This document shows positions 41,431 to 49,392 of a stretch of DNA of 64,000 nucleotides, in pieces. Each line of letters starts with the position of its first letter. Position 1 is the stretch's first letter. The position numbers were made by a program, and so were the translations under genes. The notes below the pieces were generated by a model. The model made no database searches. It was not told where the DNA came from and saw nothing but the letters and a program-made list of their open reading frames with translations. The stretch is from Streptomyces antioxidans (GTDB taxonomy: Bacteria > Actinomycetota > Actinomycetes > Streptomycetales > Streptomycetaceae): positions 62,001 to 126,000 of the forward strand of contig NZ_LAKD02000119.1 of NCBI RefSeq assembly GCF_000968685.2, in the 5' to 3' direction.

Positions 41431-42651
41431 TTGGGGCGGCTCACCGGTGGGGATCCGTCCCTGCTGCGACGCATCAACTCCGCAGTGGTCCTGCACGCGC
41501 TGCGCGCGGCGACCGCGTCCGGCACGGCCACCGGGGGTGGCGAGGGCGAGGCGGGGGGCTGCGCCGGGAGCGCGAGCCTCACCGATCTGACCCGGGTGAC
41601 CGGGCTCTCCCGGCCCACCGTCGAGGGGGTGATCGACGGGCTGGCCGACAGCGGTCTGGTGGTCGAGGTGCCCGCCGAGGAGGGCGGTGTCCGCCGCCAG
41701 GGGCGCCCCGCCCGCCGCTTCCGCTTCCGGGCCGAGGCCGGGCATCTGCTGGGCATAGAGATAGGGCCGCACCGGGTGGCCGCGCTCCTGTCGGACCTCG
41801 ACGGCCGCCCGCTCGGCTCGATCGTGCGCGAGGTGTCAGAGAAGGCGTCCGCGGACGAGCGGCTGGAGCGGTTGCGCACCGCGGTCGCGGATCTGCTGCG
41901 GCGCGCGGGGGTGGCCCGGTTCTCGCTGCGCGCGGTCGGGGTGGCCAGCCCCGGCATCGTCGAGGCCGACGGCACCGTGCATCTGTGCACCGCGCTCCCC
42001 GGCTGGACCGGGCTGCCCCTGGGCGAGCGGCTGCGGCGGTCCTTCCGCTGTCCGGTGCTGGTGGAGAACGACGCGAACACCGCCGCGGTGGCCGAGCACT
42101 GGAAGGGCGCGGCGGCCGGTTCGGACGATGTGGTCTTCGTGCTGGCCGGGCTGAGCCCGGGGGCCGGGTCGTTGATCGGCGGGCGGCTCCACCGCGGCTT
42201 CGCCGGCGCGGCCGGGGAGATCGGGGCGCTGCATCTGCTGGGCCGCGAGGCCGCCCCGGAGGAGGTACTTTCCACGACCGGGGAGCCGCTGAGCCCGCTG
42301 GACGAGGCGCAGGTGGCGCATGTCTTCGCGCTGGCCCGGGAGGGCGACGTACGGGCGCGCGCGGCCGTGGACCGATTCGTCCGCAGGCTGGTGCATGACA
42401 CGGCGGCCCTGGTGCTGGCGCTGGACCCCGAGGTCGTGGTGGTGGGCGGCTGGGCCGCCGGTCTCGACGGGGTGCTGGCCCCGCTGCGCGATGAGCTGTC
42501 GCGCTACTGTCTGCGGCCCCCGCAGGTCGCGCTCTCGCTGCTCGGCGAGGCGGCGGTGGCCACGGGGGCGCTGCGGCTGGCCCTGGACCATGTGGAGCAG
42601 GAGCTCTTCGCGGTCGACAGTACGGTGACGACCCGCCGCGCGGGTCGCTGA
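41431..42651 (+). CDS. ROK-family transcriptional regulator
   Basis: 406 aa from a TTG at 41431, chosen because GGGAGGGAGG lies just upstream and the following LLRRINSAVVLHALR is the usual ROK-regulator N-terminus. Winged helix: LTDLTRVTGLSRPTVEGVID. The ROK sugar-kinase-like domain has VGVASPGIVEADGTVH, LVENDANTAAVAEHWKG and VVVGGWAAGLDGV. The zinc motif of ROK sugar kinases (CxCGxxGCxE) is absent; the matching segment reads LHLLGREAAPEE. It is therefore a sensor, likely for a sugar, but not a typical zinc-ROK kinase. Confidence 0.9.
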   Translation: MGRLTGGDPSLLRRINSAVVLHALRAATASGTATGGGEGEAGGCAGSASLTDLTRVTGLSRPTVEGVIDGLADSGLVVEVPAEEGGVRRQGRPARRFRFRAEAGHLLGIEIGPHRVAALLSDLDGRPLGSIVREVSEKASADERLERLRTAVADLLRRAGVARFSLRAVGVASPGIVEADGTVHLCTALPGWTGLPLGERLRRSFRCPVLVENDANTAAVAEHWKGAAAGSDDVVFVLAGLSPGAGSLIGGRLHRGFAGAAGEIGALHLLGREAAPEEVLSTTGEPLSPLDEAQVAHVFALAREGDVRARAAVDRFVRRLVHDTAALVLALDPEVVVVGGWAAGLDGVLAPLRDELSRYCLRPPQVALSLLGEAAVATGALRLALDHVEQELFAVDSTVTTRRAGR

Positions 42652-42666
42652 AGCGGGTGGGCCCGG

Positions 42667-42736
42667 CTCAGCCCGCCAGCACCTGCTCGCCCGCGTCCCT
42701 GCTCAGCCCGCCAGCAGCTCCTCGCCCGCGTCGCCG
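42667..42736 (-). repeat. 35-bp direct repeat at the 3' end of the GntR gene
   Basis: CTCAGCCCGCCAGCA begins at 42667 and again at 42702; the 35-bp units differ at only a few bases. The second copy is the last codons and stop of the gntR-type gene, so a copy of the gene end was duplicated downstream. Confidence 0.75.
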
Positions 42737-43446
42737 AAGGTGAGTCGGCAGGTGTCGGCCCGGTAGGTGGCCACGGCGACGGCCGCGGTGCGGCCCTGGG
42801 CCACATAGCGGGTGGTCACGAGGAGGACGGGGGCCCCGGGCAGCCGGTCGAGCTCCTTGGCGTCGTCCGCGCGGGCCGAGCCGAGCTCCACGGTCTGCTC
42901 CCGGCCCTCCAGCTCCAGCCTGCGCAGCTCGCGCAGCACGGTGCGGGCCCGGGCCAGTCCGCTCGGGGTGTCGATGGCGGCGAGGCCGGGGACGGACTCG
43001 GCCGGTACGTACAGCAGCTCGGCGGCGAGCGGCTGGCCGTGGCTCATCCGGGTGCGGCGCACCCGGTGGACCGGGGTGTCGGGGTCGATCTCCAGCAGCC
43101 GGGCGACCTCGGCGGGCGGGGCCGTCTCGGTGCTGTCGACGGTCTGCCAGGTGTCCTCGGCGGAGGTGTCGGTCCAGCCATGGGCGTAGTCCCCGACGGC
43201 CACGCCGACGCGGGGCGGGGCGACGGTGGTGCCGACGCCGCGGCGGCGCTGCAGCCTGCCCTCCAGCTCAAGCTGCTCGAGGGCCTGTCGGAGGGTGGCG
43301 CGGGCGACACCGAAGCGGGCGGCCAGCTCGCGCTCGTTGGGCAGGATCTCCCCGACCGCGAACTCCGAGTCGAGTGCGTCACTGAGCACGGTCTTCAGAT
43401 GCCAGTACTTGGGCTCTGGCACCGATTCCAGCTGCGTGGTCCCCAC
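42703..43446 (-). CDS. GntR-family regulator (HutC/UTRA subfamily)
   Basis: 247 aa. The winged helix reads FAVGEILPNERELAARFGVA, RATLRQALEQLELEGRLQRR. The UTRA effector domain follows (PDTPVHRVRRTRMSHGQPLA, AELLYVPAESVPGLA, VLLVTTRYVAQGRTAAVAVA, TYRADTCRLTFGD). GTG start at 43446. It is divergent from an SDR gene with a dre-like palindrome between them. The ligand is probably an amino-sugar or other small metabolite. Confidence 0.92.
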   Translation of the reverse strand: MGTTQLESVPEPKYWHLKTVLSDALDSEFAVGEILPNERELAARFGVARATLRQALEQLELEGRLQRRRGVGTTVAPPRVGVAVGDYAHGWTDTSAEDTWQTVDSTETAPPAEVARLLEIDPDTPVHRVRRTRMSHGQPLAAELLYVPAESVPGLAAIDTPSGLARARTVLRELRRLELEGREQTVELGSARADDAKELDRLPGAPVLLVTTRYVAQGRTAAVAVATYRADTCRLTFGDAGEELLAG

Positions 43447-43559
43447 CCTGTCCCCCTTGATTCCGACGGTCGACGGTCCCGCACGCCTTCACAGTTATGC
43501 GCGCTTCTTTATTAAAGGTTGTTGCAGTATCAATGCGACGATAAGGCTGCGTGCGGCAC

Positions 43560-43573
43560 TTGGTCAAGACCAA
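43560..43573. promoter_or_regulatory. dre-like palindrome in the GntR/SDR divergent region
   Basis: TTGGTC-AA-GACCAA. DasR and other HutC-type GntR proteins bind TGGTCTAGACCA; this site differs only in the two central bases. It lies 64 bp before the SDR start and 114 bp before the regulator start, so it is a good candidate operator for the adjacent regulator. Confidence 0.65.
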
Positions 43574-43637
43574 TTCTCCGAGCGGTTATCGTCGGTGACC
43601 GTCGGAGCAGGATGCGTAACGGGGCGGAGCTGAGCTG

Positions 43638-44390
43638 ATGGGCATGGACCAGGTCACGGTGGTCACGGGGGGCAGTCGCGGCATCGGCGCGGCGGTGGCG
43701 GTGCGGCTCGCGCGCGCCGGGCACAGCGTCGCGATCGGCTACGAGCTCGCCAGGGACGCGGCCGAGCGGTGGGCGGCGGCGGTGCGCGCGGAGGGTGTGC
43801 GGTCGATGGCCGTCCGGGCCGACACCAGCGATGCGGAACAGGTGGAGGCGATGTTCGACCAGGTACGGGAAGAGCTGGGCCCGATCACTGGACTGGTCAA
43901 CAACGCCGGGATCACCGGGCCGTTGGGCCGCTTCACCGAGACCTCACCGGAGGTGATGCGGCGCGTCGTGGACGTCAATGTGACCGGGGCCCTGCTGTGC
44001 GCCCGGCGCGCGGCGCGCGAGATGTCCACGCGCCACGGCGGGGAGGGCGGCGCCATCGTCAACATCTCCTCGGGCGCGGCGACGACCGGCAGCCCCGGGG
44101 AGTATGTGCACTACGCGGCCAGCAAGGCGGCGGTCGACGCGATGACCGTGGGGCTGTCGAAGGAACTGGCTGCGGAGGGGATCCGGGTGAACTCGGTCCA
44201 GCCCGGGATGACGCTGACCGACATCCACGCGCGGATGGGCGACCCCGAGCGGCCGTGGCGCGACCCGGGGCGGGTGCCGATGGGACGCCCTGGCGAGCCG
44301 GAGGAGATCGCGGGCGCGGTGGCGTGGCTGCTGTCGCCGGAGGCGTCGTACACGACGGGGGCGGTGTTGCGGGTCGCGGGCGGGCTGTAA
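43638..44390 (+). CDS. SDR-family oxidoreductase (FabG/glucose-dehydrogenase-like)
   Basis: 250 aa. Cofactor loop VTGGSRGIGAAVAVRLA, LVNNAGITGPLG, catalytic Ser in VNISSGAATTG, Tyr and Lys in YVHYAASKAAVDAM, and PGMTLTDIHARMGDPERP. ATG 43638 or 43644 may start. It is probably controlled by the divergent GntR-type repressor. The substrate cannot be read from sequence. Confidence 0.93.
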   Translation: MGMDQVTVVTGGSRGIGAAVAVRLARAGHSVAIGYELARDAAERWAAAVRAEGVRSMAVRADTSDAEQVEAMFDQVREELGPITGLVNNAGITGPLGRFTETSPEVMRRVVDVNVTGALLCARRAAREMSTRHGGEGGAIVNISSGAATTGSPGEYVHYAASKAAVDAMTVGLSKELAAEGIRVNSVQPGMTLTDIHARMGDPERPWRDPGRVPMGRPGEPEEIAGAVAWLLSPEASYTTGAVLRVAGGL

Positions 44391-44399
44391 CGACGGCCG

Positions 44400-44630
44400 C
44401 GCTCGCTCGCGCTCGGCGACGCGCGGTAGCCCGGCGGTGTGCGGTTGTACGGGCTGGCGGCGATGTGCCCGCTGTACGGCCGTCAGCGACGGTCGGCGGC
44501 CCGCCATTGTCCGGGCGTCGGCGACGTACGGTCACCCGGGCCGTCGGCGGTGTGCCGTTGTACGGCGGTCGGCGGCCGGTCATCCGCCGACCGCCGTCCG
44601 CTAACCGCCATCCGCCATCGGGTCTACCCT
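44400..44630. repeat. Degenerate GC-rich repeats between SDR and hydrolase genes
   Basis: Units such as GGTGTGCGGTTGTACGG, GATGTGCCCGCTGTACGG and GGTGTGCCGTTGTACGG recur at intervals, mixed with GTCGGCGG/CCGCCGAC palindromes. No gene is supported here. The first reads follow directly on the SDR stop. Confidence 0.55.
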
Positions 44631-44705
44631 CCGGTAACTCTTGCTGACATGCTGTCTCATACGCCGCATGCGCCCGCCGGAACGCCGATCGTGAGGAGCC
44701 ACCCG

Positions 44706-45536
44706 ATGCCCGCGTCCCTCTCCTTCTCCGTCGCCACCCCCGGCGGCCCCCGCACGGCCCGGGTCGTCCACGAACGGCGCGGCGCGGGACGGCCGTTGGT
44801 GCTGCTGCACGGCATCGGCCACCACTGGCAGGCGTGGGAGCCGGTGCTCGACATCCTCGCGGTCGAGCGCGATGTGATCGCCGTGGATCTGCCCGGTTTC
44901 GGAGCGTCGGACGCGCTGCCGGACGGCATCCCCTATGACCTGGACGGCGTCATACCCGTACTCGACGCGCTCTTCGAGGCCCTGGGCACCAGGCGCCCCG
45001 ATGTGGCCGGGAACTCGCTCGGCGGACTCATCGCCCTGGAGCTGGGCCGACTGGGGCTCGTACGGTCCGTCACCGCGCTGTCCCCCGCCCGGTTCTGGAC
45101 CGAGGCCGAGCGCCGCTACGCCTTCGGCGTGCTGTCCGCGATGCGGGCCGGGGCGCGGGTGCTGCCGCCGCCCATGGTGGCGTGGCTGGCCCGCGGCGCG
45201 GCCGGACGGGCCGCGCTGACCGGCACCATCTACGCCCGGCCCGCGCGGCGTTCACCGGACGCCGTCATCGCCGAGACGCGGGCGATGCGCGAGGCGGTCG
45301 GCTTCGACGCCACGCTGGCCGCCGGAGGCTCCGGGCTGTTCACGCACGACATCCCCGATGTCCCGGTCACCATCGCCTGGGGCTCGCGCGACCGGCTGAT
45401 GCCGCGCCGCCAGGGCGTCCGCGCCAAACGGGTGATCCCCGGTGCCCGGCTGGTCCGCCTCCCCGGCTGCGGCCATGTGCCCATGAACGACGACCCCGCG
45501 CTGGTCGCCCGCGTCATCCTGGACGGCAGCCGCTGA
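44706..45536 (+). CDS. Alpha/beta-hydrolase
   Basis: 276 aa from ATG 44706, with GAGGAG upstream. Oxyanion region VLLHGIGHHWQAWEPVL, nucleophile VAGNSLGGLIALELG, acid in IAWGSRDRLMPRR and base in LPGCGHVPMNDDP. There is no signal peptide. Closest in layout to the meta-cleavage or epoxide-hydrolase-like groups; the substrate is unknown. In-frame upstream ATG 44649 is less likely. Confidence 0.92.
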   Translation: MPASLSFSVATPGGPRTARVVHERRGAGRPLVLLHGIGHHWQAWEPVLDILAVERDVIAVDLPGFGASDALPDGIPYDLDGVIPVLDALFEALGTRRPDVAGNSLGGLIALELGRLGLVRSVTALSPARFWTEAERRYAFGVLSAMRAGARVLPPPMVAWLARGAAGRAALTGTIYARPARRSPDAVIAETRAMREAVGFDATLAAGGSGLFTHDIPDVPVTIAWGSRDRLMPRRQGVRAKRVIPGARLVRLPGCGHVPMNDDPALVARVILDGSR

Positions 45537-45639
45537 CGGCCCCGCCGCCTCCGCGACTAGACCTCCGTACCTCGCCCCCCGCACCGCAACTCCGCACCGC
45601 GCCGCGTCCGGGGTCTTTACTCCGGGCGGCCGCACCGAT

Positions 45640-45661
45640 ATTCACTGGGCGTTCGCAAGGG
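45640..45661 (+). promoter_or_regulatory. PHO-box-like direct repeat upstream of phoD
   Basis: ATTCACTGGGC followed directly by GTTCGCAAGGG: two 11-nt units resembling the PhoP-binding consensus G(T/G)TCAYYYR in the genus. It lies 63-84 bp upstream of the phosphatase start, a natural place for activation under phosphate limitation. The second unit departs from consensus at two positions. Confidence 0.45.
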
Positions 45662-45723
45662 CGGCACCTTGCACCGATAACAAACACAACAGCACAGCGG
45701 TTCTACGAGCGACGGAGGGCACC

Positions 45724-47316
45724 ATGGGGCGGGAATCGGGCAGAGGGATCGGGCGGCGCGCGGTAGTGCGGGGATCGGCGGCCGCCTCGGCGGCCCTCGC
45801 GGTGCCCGCCGTGGCATCGGCCACCGCGTCGGCCGCGTCCGGCGCACCCGCTCAGGCACTGTCGGGACGTCCGGGCGCCCGGTGGGGCGTTCAGGTGGGC
45901 GATGTGACGACGTCGTCGGGGCTGGTGTGGGTCCGCTCCGACCGTCCGACGAGGATGATCGTGGAGACCTCCGCGACCGAGTCCTTCGCGCGGGCCAAGC
46001 GCTGGCACGGCCCGCTGGTCGGCCCCGGCACCGACTTCACCGGGCGCACCGCGCTGCACGGCCTGCCCGCCGGGAGCCAGGTGCACTACCGGGTGCTGCT
46101 GGCCGACCCGGAGGACCCGCGCCGCACGGGTGAGCCGGTGCACGGCACGTTCCGTACGGTTCCCGAGCGCCGTAAGGGCGTGCGTTTCGTCTGGTCGGGC
46201 GATCTGGCGGGCCAGGGCTGGGGCATCAACCCCGAACACGGCGGCTACCGCGTCTTCGAGGAGATGCGCCGCCGCGAGCCGGACTTCTTCCTGTGCAGCG
46301 GCGACAACATCTACGCGGACGGTCCGCTGACGGAGACCGTCAAACTGCCCGACGGCTCCACCTGGCGCAACCTCATCACCCCGGAGAAGGCCAAGGTCGC
46401 CGAGACGCTGGACGAGTTCCGCGGCAACTTCCGCTACAACCTGCTCGACCCCGCCCTGCGCCGGTTCCACGCCGAGGTGCCCACGATCACCCAGTGGGAC
46501 GACCACGAGGTGCTCAACAACTGGTACCCGGGCGAGATCCTGGTCGACGACCGCTACACCGAGAAGAACGTCGACGTGCTGGCCGCCCGCGCCCGCCGGG
46601 CGTTCGCCGAGTACTTCCCGATCAGCACGCTGCGCCCGGACGCGAGCGGCCGGGTCTACCGGGTCCAGCACCAGGGCCCGCTGCTGGACGTCTTCGTGCT
46701 GGACTGCCGTACGTACCGCGACCCCAACTCGCCGAACCGCCAGCCGGAGGACACCCAAGGCATCCTCGGCGCCGGGCAGTTGGCGTGGCTCAAGCGCGAG
46801 CTGTCGCGGTCGCGCGCGGTGTGGAAGGTCATCGCCTGCGATATGCCGCTGGGCCTGGTGGTCCCGGACGGGAAGACCGACTTCGAGGCCGTCGCGCAGG
46901 GCGACCCGGGCGCCCCGCTCGGCCGTGAGCTCCAGCTGGCCGAGCTGCTGCGGCACATCAAGCACCGGAGGATCACCGGCACGGTGTGGCTGACGGCGGA
47001 CGTCCACTACACCTCGGCGCAGCACTACGACCCCTCGCGGGCGGCGTTCAAGGACTTCGCGCCGTTCTGGGAGTTCGTCTCCGGTCCGCTGAACGCGGGC
47101 GCGTTCCCGGCGGTCGGGCTGGATGGCACGTTCGGCCCCGAGCAGCCCTTCGTCAAGGCGCCGACCGTGGCGAACGTCTCGCCCGCCGAGGGCTTCCAGT
47201 TCTACGGCGAGGTGGACATCGACGGCGACAGCGCCGAGATGACGGTCCGGCTGCGCGAGGACGGCGGCAAGGTGCTGTTCACCAAGGTGCTGCGACCGGG
47301 GCTGGTCGGCCAGTAG
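45724..47316 (+). CDS. phoD: Alkaline phosphatase/phosphodiesterase, PhoD family, Tat-exported
   Basis: 530 aa. A twin-arginine signal is visible at residues 8-16 (GIGRRAVVRG) with an Ala-rich core ending near ASA. The PhoD N-terminal domain contains VGDVTTSSGLVWVRSDRPTR. The catalytic domain has metal-binding motifs SGDLAGQGW, FFLCSGDNIYADG, QWDDHEVLNNW and WLTADVHYTSAQHY. It releases phosphate from extracellular phosphoesters. GGAGGG precedes ATG 45724. Regulation by PhoRP is suggested by the upstream repeat. Confidence 0.95.
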   Translation: MGRESGRGIGRRAVVRGSAAASAALAVPAVASATASAASGAPAQALSGRPGARWGVQVGDVTTSSGLVWVRSDRPTRMIVETSATESFARAKRWHGPLVGPGTDFTGRTALHGLPAGSQVHYRVLLADPEDPRRTGEPVHGTFRTVPERRKGVRFVWSGDLAGQGWGINPEHGGYRVFEEMRRREPDFFLCSGDNIYADGPLTETVKLPDGSTWRNLITPEKAKVAETLDEFRGNFRYNLLDPALRRFHAEVPTITQWDDHEVLNNWYPGEILVDDRYTEKNVDVLAARARRAFAEYFPISTLRPDASGRVYRVQHQGPLLDVFVLDCRTYRDPNSPNRQPEDTQGILGAGQLAWLKRELSRSRAVWKVIACDMPLGLVVPDGKTDFEAVAQGDPGAPLGRELQLAELLRHIKHRRITGTVWLTADVHYTSAQHYDPSRAAFKDFAPFWEFVSGPLNAGAFPAVGLDGTFGPEQPFVKAPTVANVSPAEGFQFYGEVDIDGDSAEMTVRLREDGGKVLFTKVLRPGLVGQ

Positions 47317-47323
47317 CCGCGCG

Positions 47324-47443
47324 CCGTAAGGCCGCCACGATCCGGGTGGCGGCCACCGTAAGGGCGCCGCGCACCGGTGGCGCGCACCGTAAGGCCGCCA
47401 CGATCCCGAGACGCGCACCGTAAGGGCGCCGCGTACCGTACGG
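47324..47443. repeat. 63-bp-period repeats after phoD
   Basis: CCGTAAGGCCGCCACGATCC occurs at 47324 and 47387, each followed by a CACCGTAAGGGCGCCGCG unit. Inverted GGTGGCGCGCACC-like stretches could fold into stems. The block fills the whole gap between phoD and the DUF1990 gene. Confidence 0.7.
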
Positions 47444-47445
47444 GC

Positions 47446-47979
47446 ATGGGATCCAGTGACGCCCCCGGTCGGGCCTCCCGGCTCACCTATCCGGAGGTGG
47501 GCGCCACCCGGCGGTGGCCGCTGCCGTCCGGCTACCGCCATCTGCGGGTGCGGACCCGTGTGGGCCACGGGCGGGCCACGTTCGAGGCGGCCGGGCGGGC
47601 GGTCGTGGACTGGCGGATGCACCGCGCGGTGGGGGTGTCGATCCGCGCCGCGGATCCGGCCGCCACGCCGGGGCGGCCGGTCGTGGTGGGCCTCGGAGTC
47701 GGGCGGCTGCGGCTGCGCGCGCCGTGCGAGGTGGTGTGGACGGTCGCCGAGGAGTCGCGGACCGGCTTCGCGTACGGCACGCTGCCCGGCCATCCGGAGC
47801 GGGGCGAGGAGTCGTTCGTGGTGGAGCTGGAGCCGGATGGCTCGGTGATACTGACGGTGACCGCGTTCAGCCGTTCGGAGTCCTGGTTCGGCCGGGCCGG
47901 TGGGCCGCTGGTGCCGCTCTTCCAGCGGGCGTACGCACGGCGGTGCGGCAGAGTACTGCGCAGGTGGGCGGCAGGGTGA
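47446..47979 (+). CDS. DUF1990-family protein
   Basis: 177 aa. Typical features: LTYPEVGATRRWPLPSGYRH near the N-terminus, VVDWRMHRAVGV, VVVGLGVGRLRLRAPCEVVW, GFAYGTLPGHPERGEESFVV, and SWFGRAGGPLVPLFQRAYAR. The family fold resembles START/SRPBCC-like proteins; the function is unknown. ATG 47446 lies next to the repeat block. Confidence 0.9.
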   Translation: MGSSDAPGRASRLTYPEVGATRRWPLPSGYRHLRVRTRVGHGRATFEAAGRAVVDWRMHRAVGVSIRAADPAATPGRPVVVGLGVGRLRLRAPCEVVWTVAEESRTGFAYGTLPGHPERGEESFVVELEPDGSVILTVTAFSRSESWFGRAGGPLVPLFQRAYARRCGRVLRRWAAG

Positions 47980-48102
47980 CGGAACCTCAGGCTTCAACCT
48001 TTTGATTTCGGACAAAATAAGCTTCCATTGCCAGATGCACCCTTAACCCATAGGTCACAGTCTGTTCGTGATCACGCAACACCCCTGCGCGAGGGTGTTT
48101 GC

Positions 48103-49392
48103 ATGACACTTCGAGCGACCCCCCAGCCCCCTCACCGGCACCGCCCCCGCTGGCGGCAGGATCTGGTCGCATGGTGGTCACGGCGTCAGGGCCACGCGCC
48201 GCCGGGCGGCTCACCCTCGCCCGCGGCCGAAGCCCACGCCGCGGGCGCCCCGGAGACCACGACCTCGGAGACCACGGCCCCCGAGGCCACCGCGCTGTGG
48301 CGGATGCGCACGACCGTACGGGACGAGCCGGGCACCCTCGCCGCGCTGTGCGCGGCGCTGGCCGGGCACCGGGTCGACATCCTGGCCCTGCAGACCCATC
48401 CGCTGACGGACGGCACGGTGGACGAGTTCCTGCTGCGCGCCCCCGAGGCCCTGCCGTCCGACGGGCTGACCGACGCCGTCGCCGCCGCGGGCGGCCGTGA
48501 CACCTGGGTCGAGCGCGCCGACACCCACGACCTGGTGGACGCGCCGACCAGGGCGCTGACGCTGGCCACCCGCACCGCCCTGGATGCCGCCGAACTCCCG
48601 CTCGCCCTGCGCCAGTTGTTCGGCCGCTGCACCATTCACTCCGTTCCCGCCAAGTCCCTCAGCGGACGGTCACTGGAGAACACACCGCCCGCCGAAGGTG
48701 TCCTGGAGGAAACCGTGATGCGGCTGCGGGACCCGTCCGGCGGCGCGATCGTCATCGAGCGGCCGTATCTGCCGTTCACCCCGACCGAGTTCGCCCGGGC
48801 CCGGGCGCTGGTCGAGCTGGACGCCCGGCTCGGCCCGCGGATCCCGGACGGCGGCGATGTGCTGACGCTGCCCGAGGGCAACGCCATCACGCTGCGCCGC
48901 TCCGACACCGGCGATCTGGCCGCCGCCCGCGAGATGCACGCCCGCTGCTCCTCCGCCACGCTCGGGCTGCGCTACCACGGGCCGGTCGCCGACGCCGACC
49001 GCTATCTCGCCCATCTGCTGAGCCCCCGCCTCGGCCGCACCCTGGCCGCGTACACCGCCTCCGGACGGCTGGTGGCCCTCGGCCATCTGCTGTGGGACGG
49101 GGACGAGACCGAGGTGGCGCTGATCGTCGAGGACGAGTGGCAGCGCCGCGGCGTCGGCGGGGAGCTGCTGCGGCGGCTGGTGGCGATGGCCACCGAGACC
49201 GGCTGCGGATGCGTCTACGCCGTCACCCAGTCGGCCAACACCGGCATGGTGGCCGCGATGCGCGCCCTCGAGCTGCCGCTGGACTACCAGATCGAGCAGG
49301 GCACGCTGGTGATCAGCGCCCGTCTCGACCAGGCTCCCGCAGCGGCGCCCGGGCCGGTCATTCCGCTGCCTGCCCGGCCGCACGCGCGCTGA
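48103..49392 (+). CDS. ACT-domain/GNAT acetyltransferase fusion (amino-acid-responsive protein acetyltransferase type)
   Basis: 429 aa from ATG 48103. After a basic, Pro-rich N-terminus, residues 65-140 form an ACT domain (TTVRDEPGTLAALCAALAGH, RVDILALQTHPLTDG). A linker domain follows, then a C-terminal GNAT fold: ITLRRSDTGDLAAAREMHAR, ALGHLLWDGDETEVALIVED and EWQRRGVGGELLRRLVAMAT (acetyl-CoA motif QRRGVGG). Actinobacterial ACT-GNAT fusions acetylate acyl-CoA synthetases and are tuned by amino acids. The 3' end overlaps the convergent PLP-enzyme gene by 35 bp. Confidence 0.9.
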   Translation: MTLRATPQPPHRHRPRWRQDLVAWWSRRQGHAPPGGSPSPAAEAHAAGAPETTTSETTAPEATALWRMRTTVRDEPGTLAALCAALAGHRVDILALQTHPLTDGTVDEFLLRAPEALPSDGLTDAVAAAGGRDTWVERADTHDLVDAPTRALTLATRTALDAAELPLALRQLFGRCTIHSVPAKSLSGRSLENTPPAEGVLEETVMRLRDPSGGAIVIERPYLPFTPTEFARARALVELDARLGPRIPDGGDVLTLPEGNAITLRRSDTGDLAAAREMHARCSSATLGLRYHGPVADADRYLAHLLSPRLGRTLAAYTASGRLVALGHLLWDGDETEVALIVEDEWQRRGVGGELLRRLVAMATETGCGCVYAVTQSANTGMVAAMRALELPLDYQIEQGTLVISARLDQAPAAAPGPVIPLPARPHAR

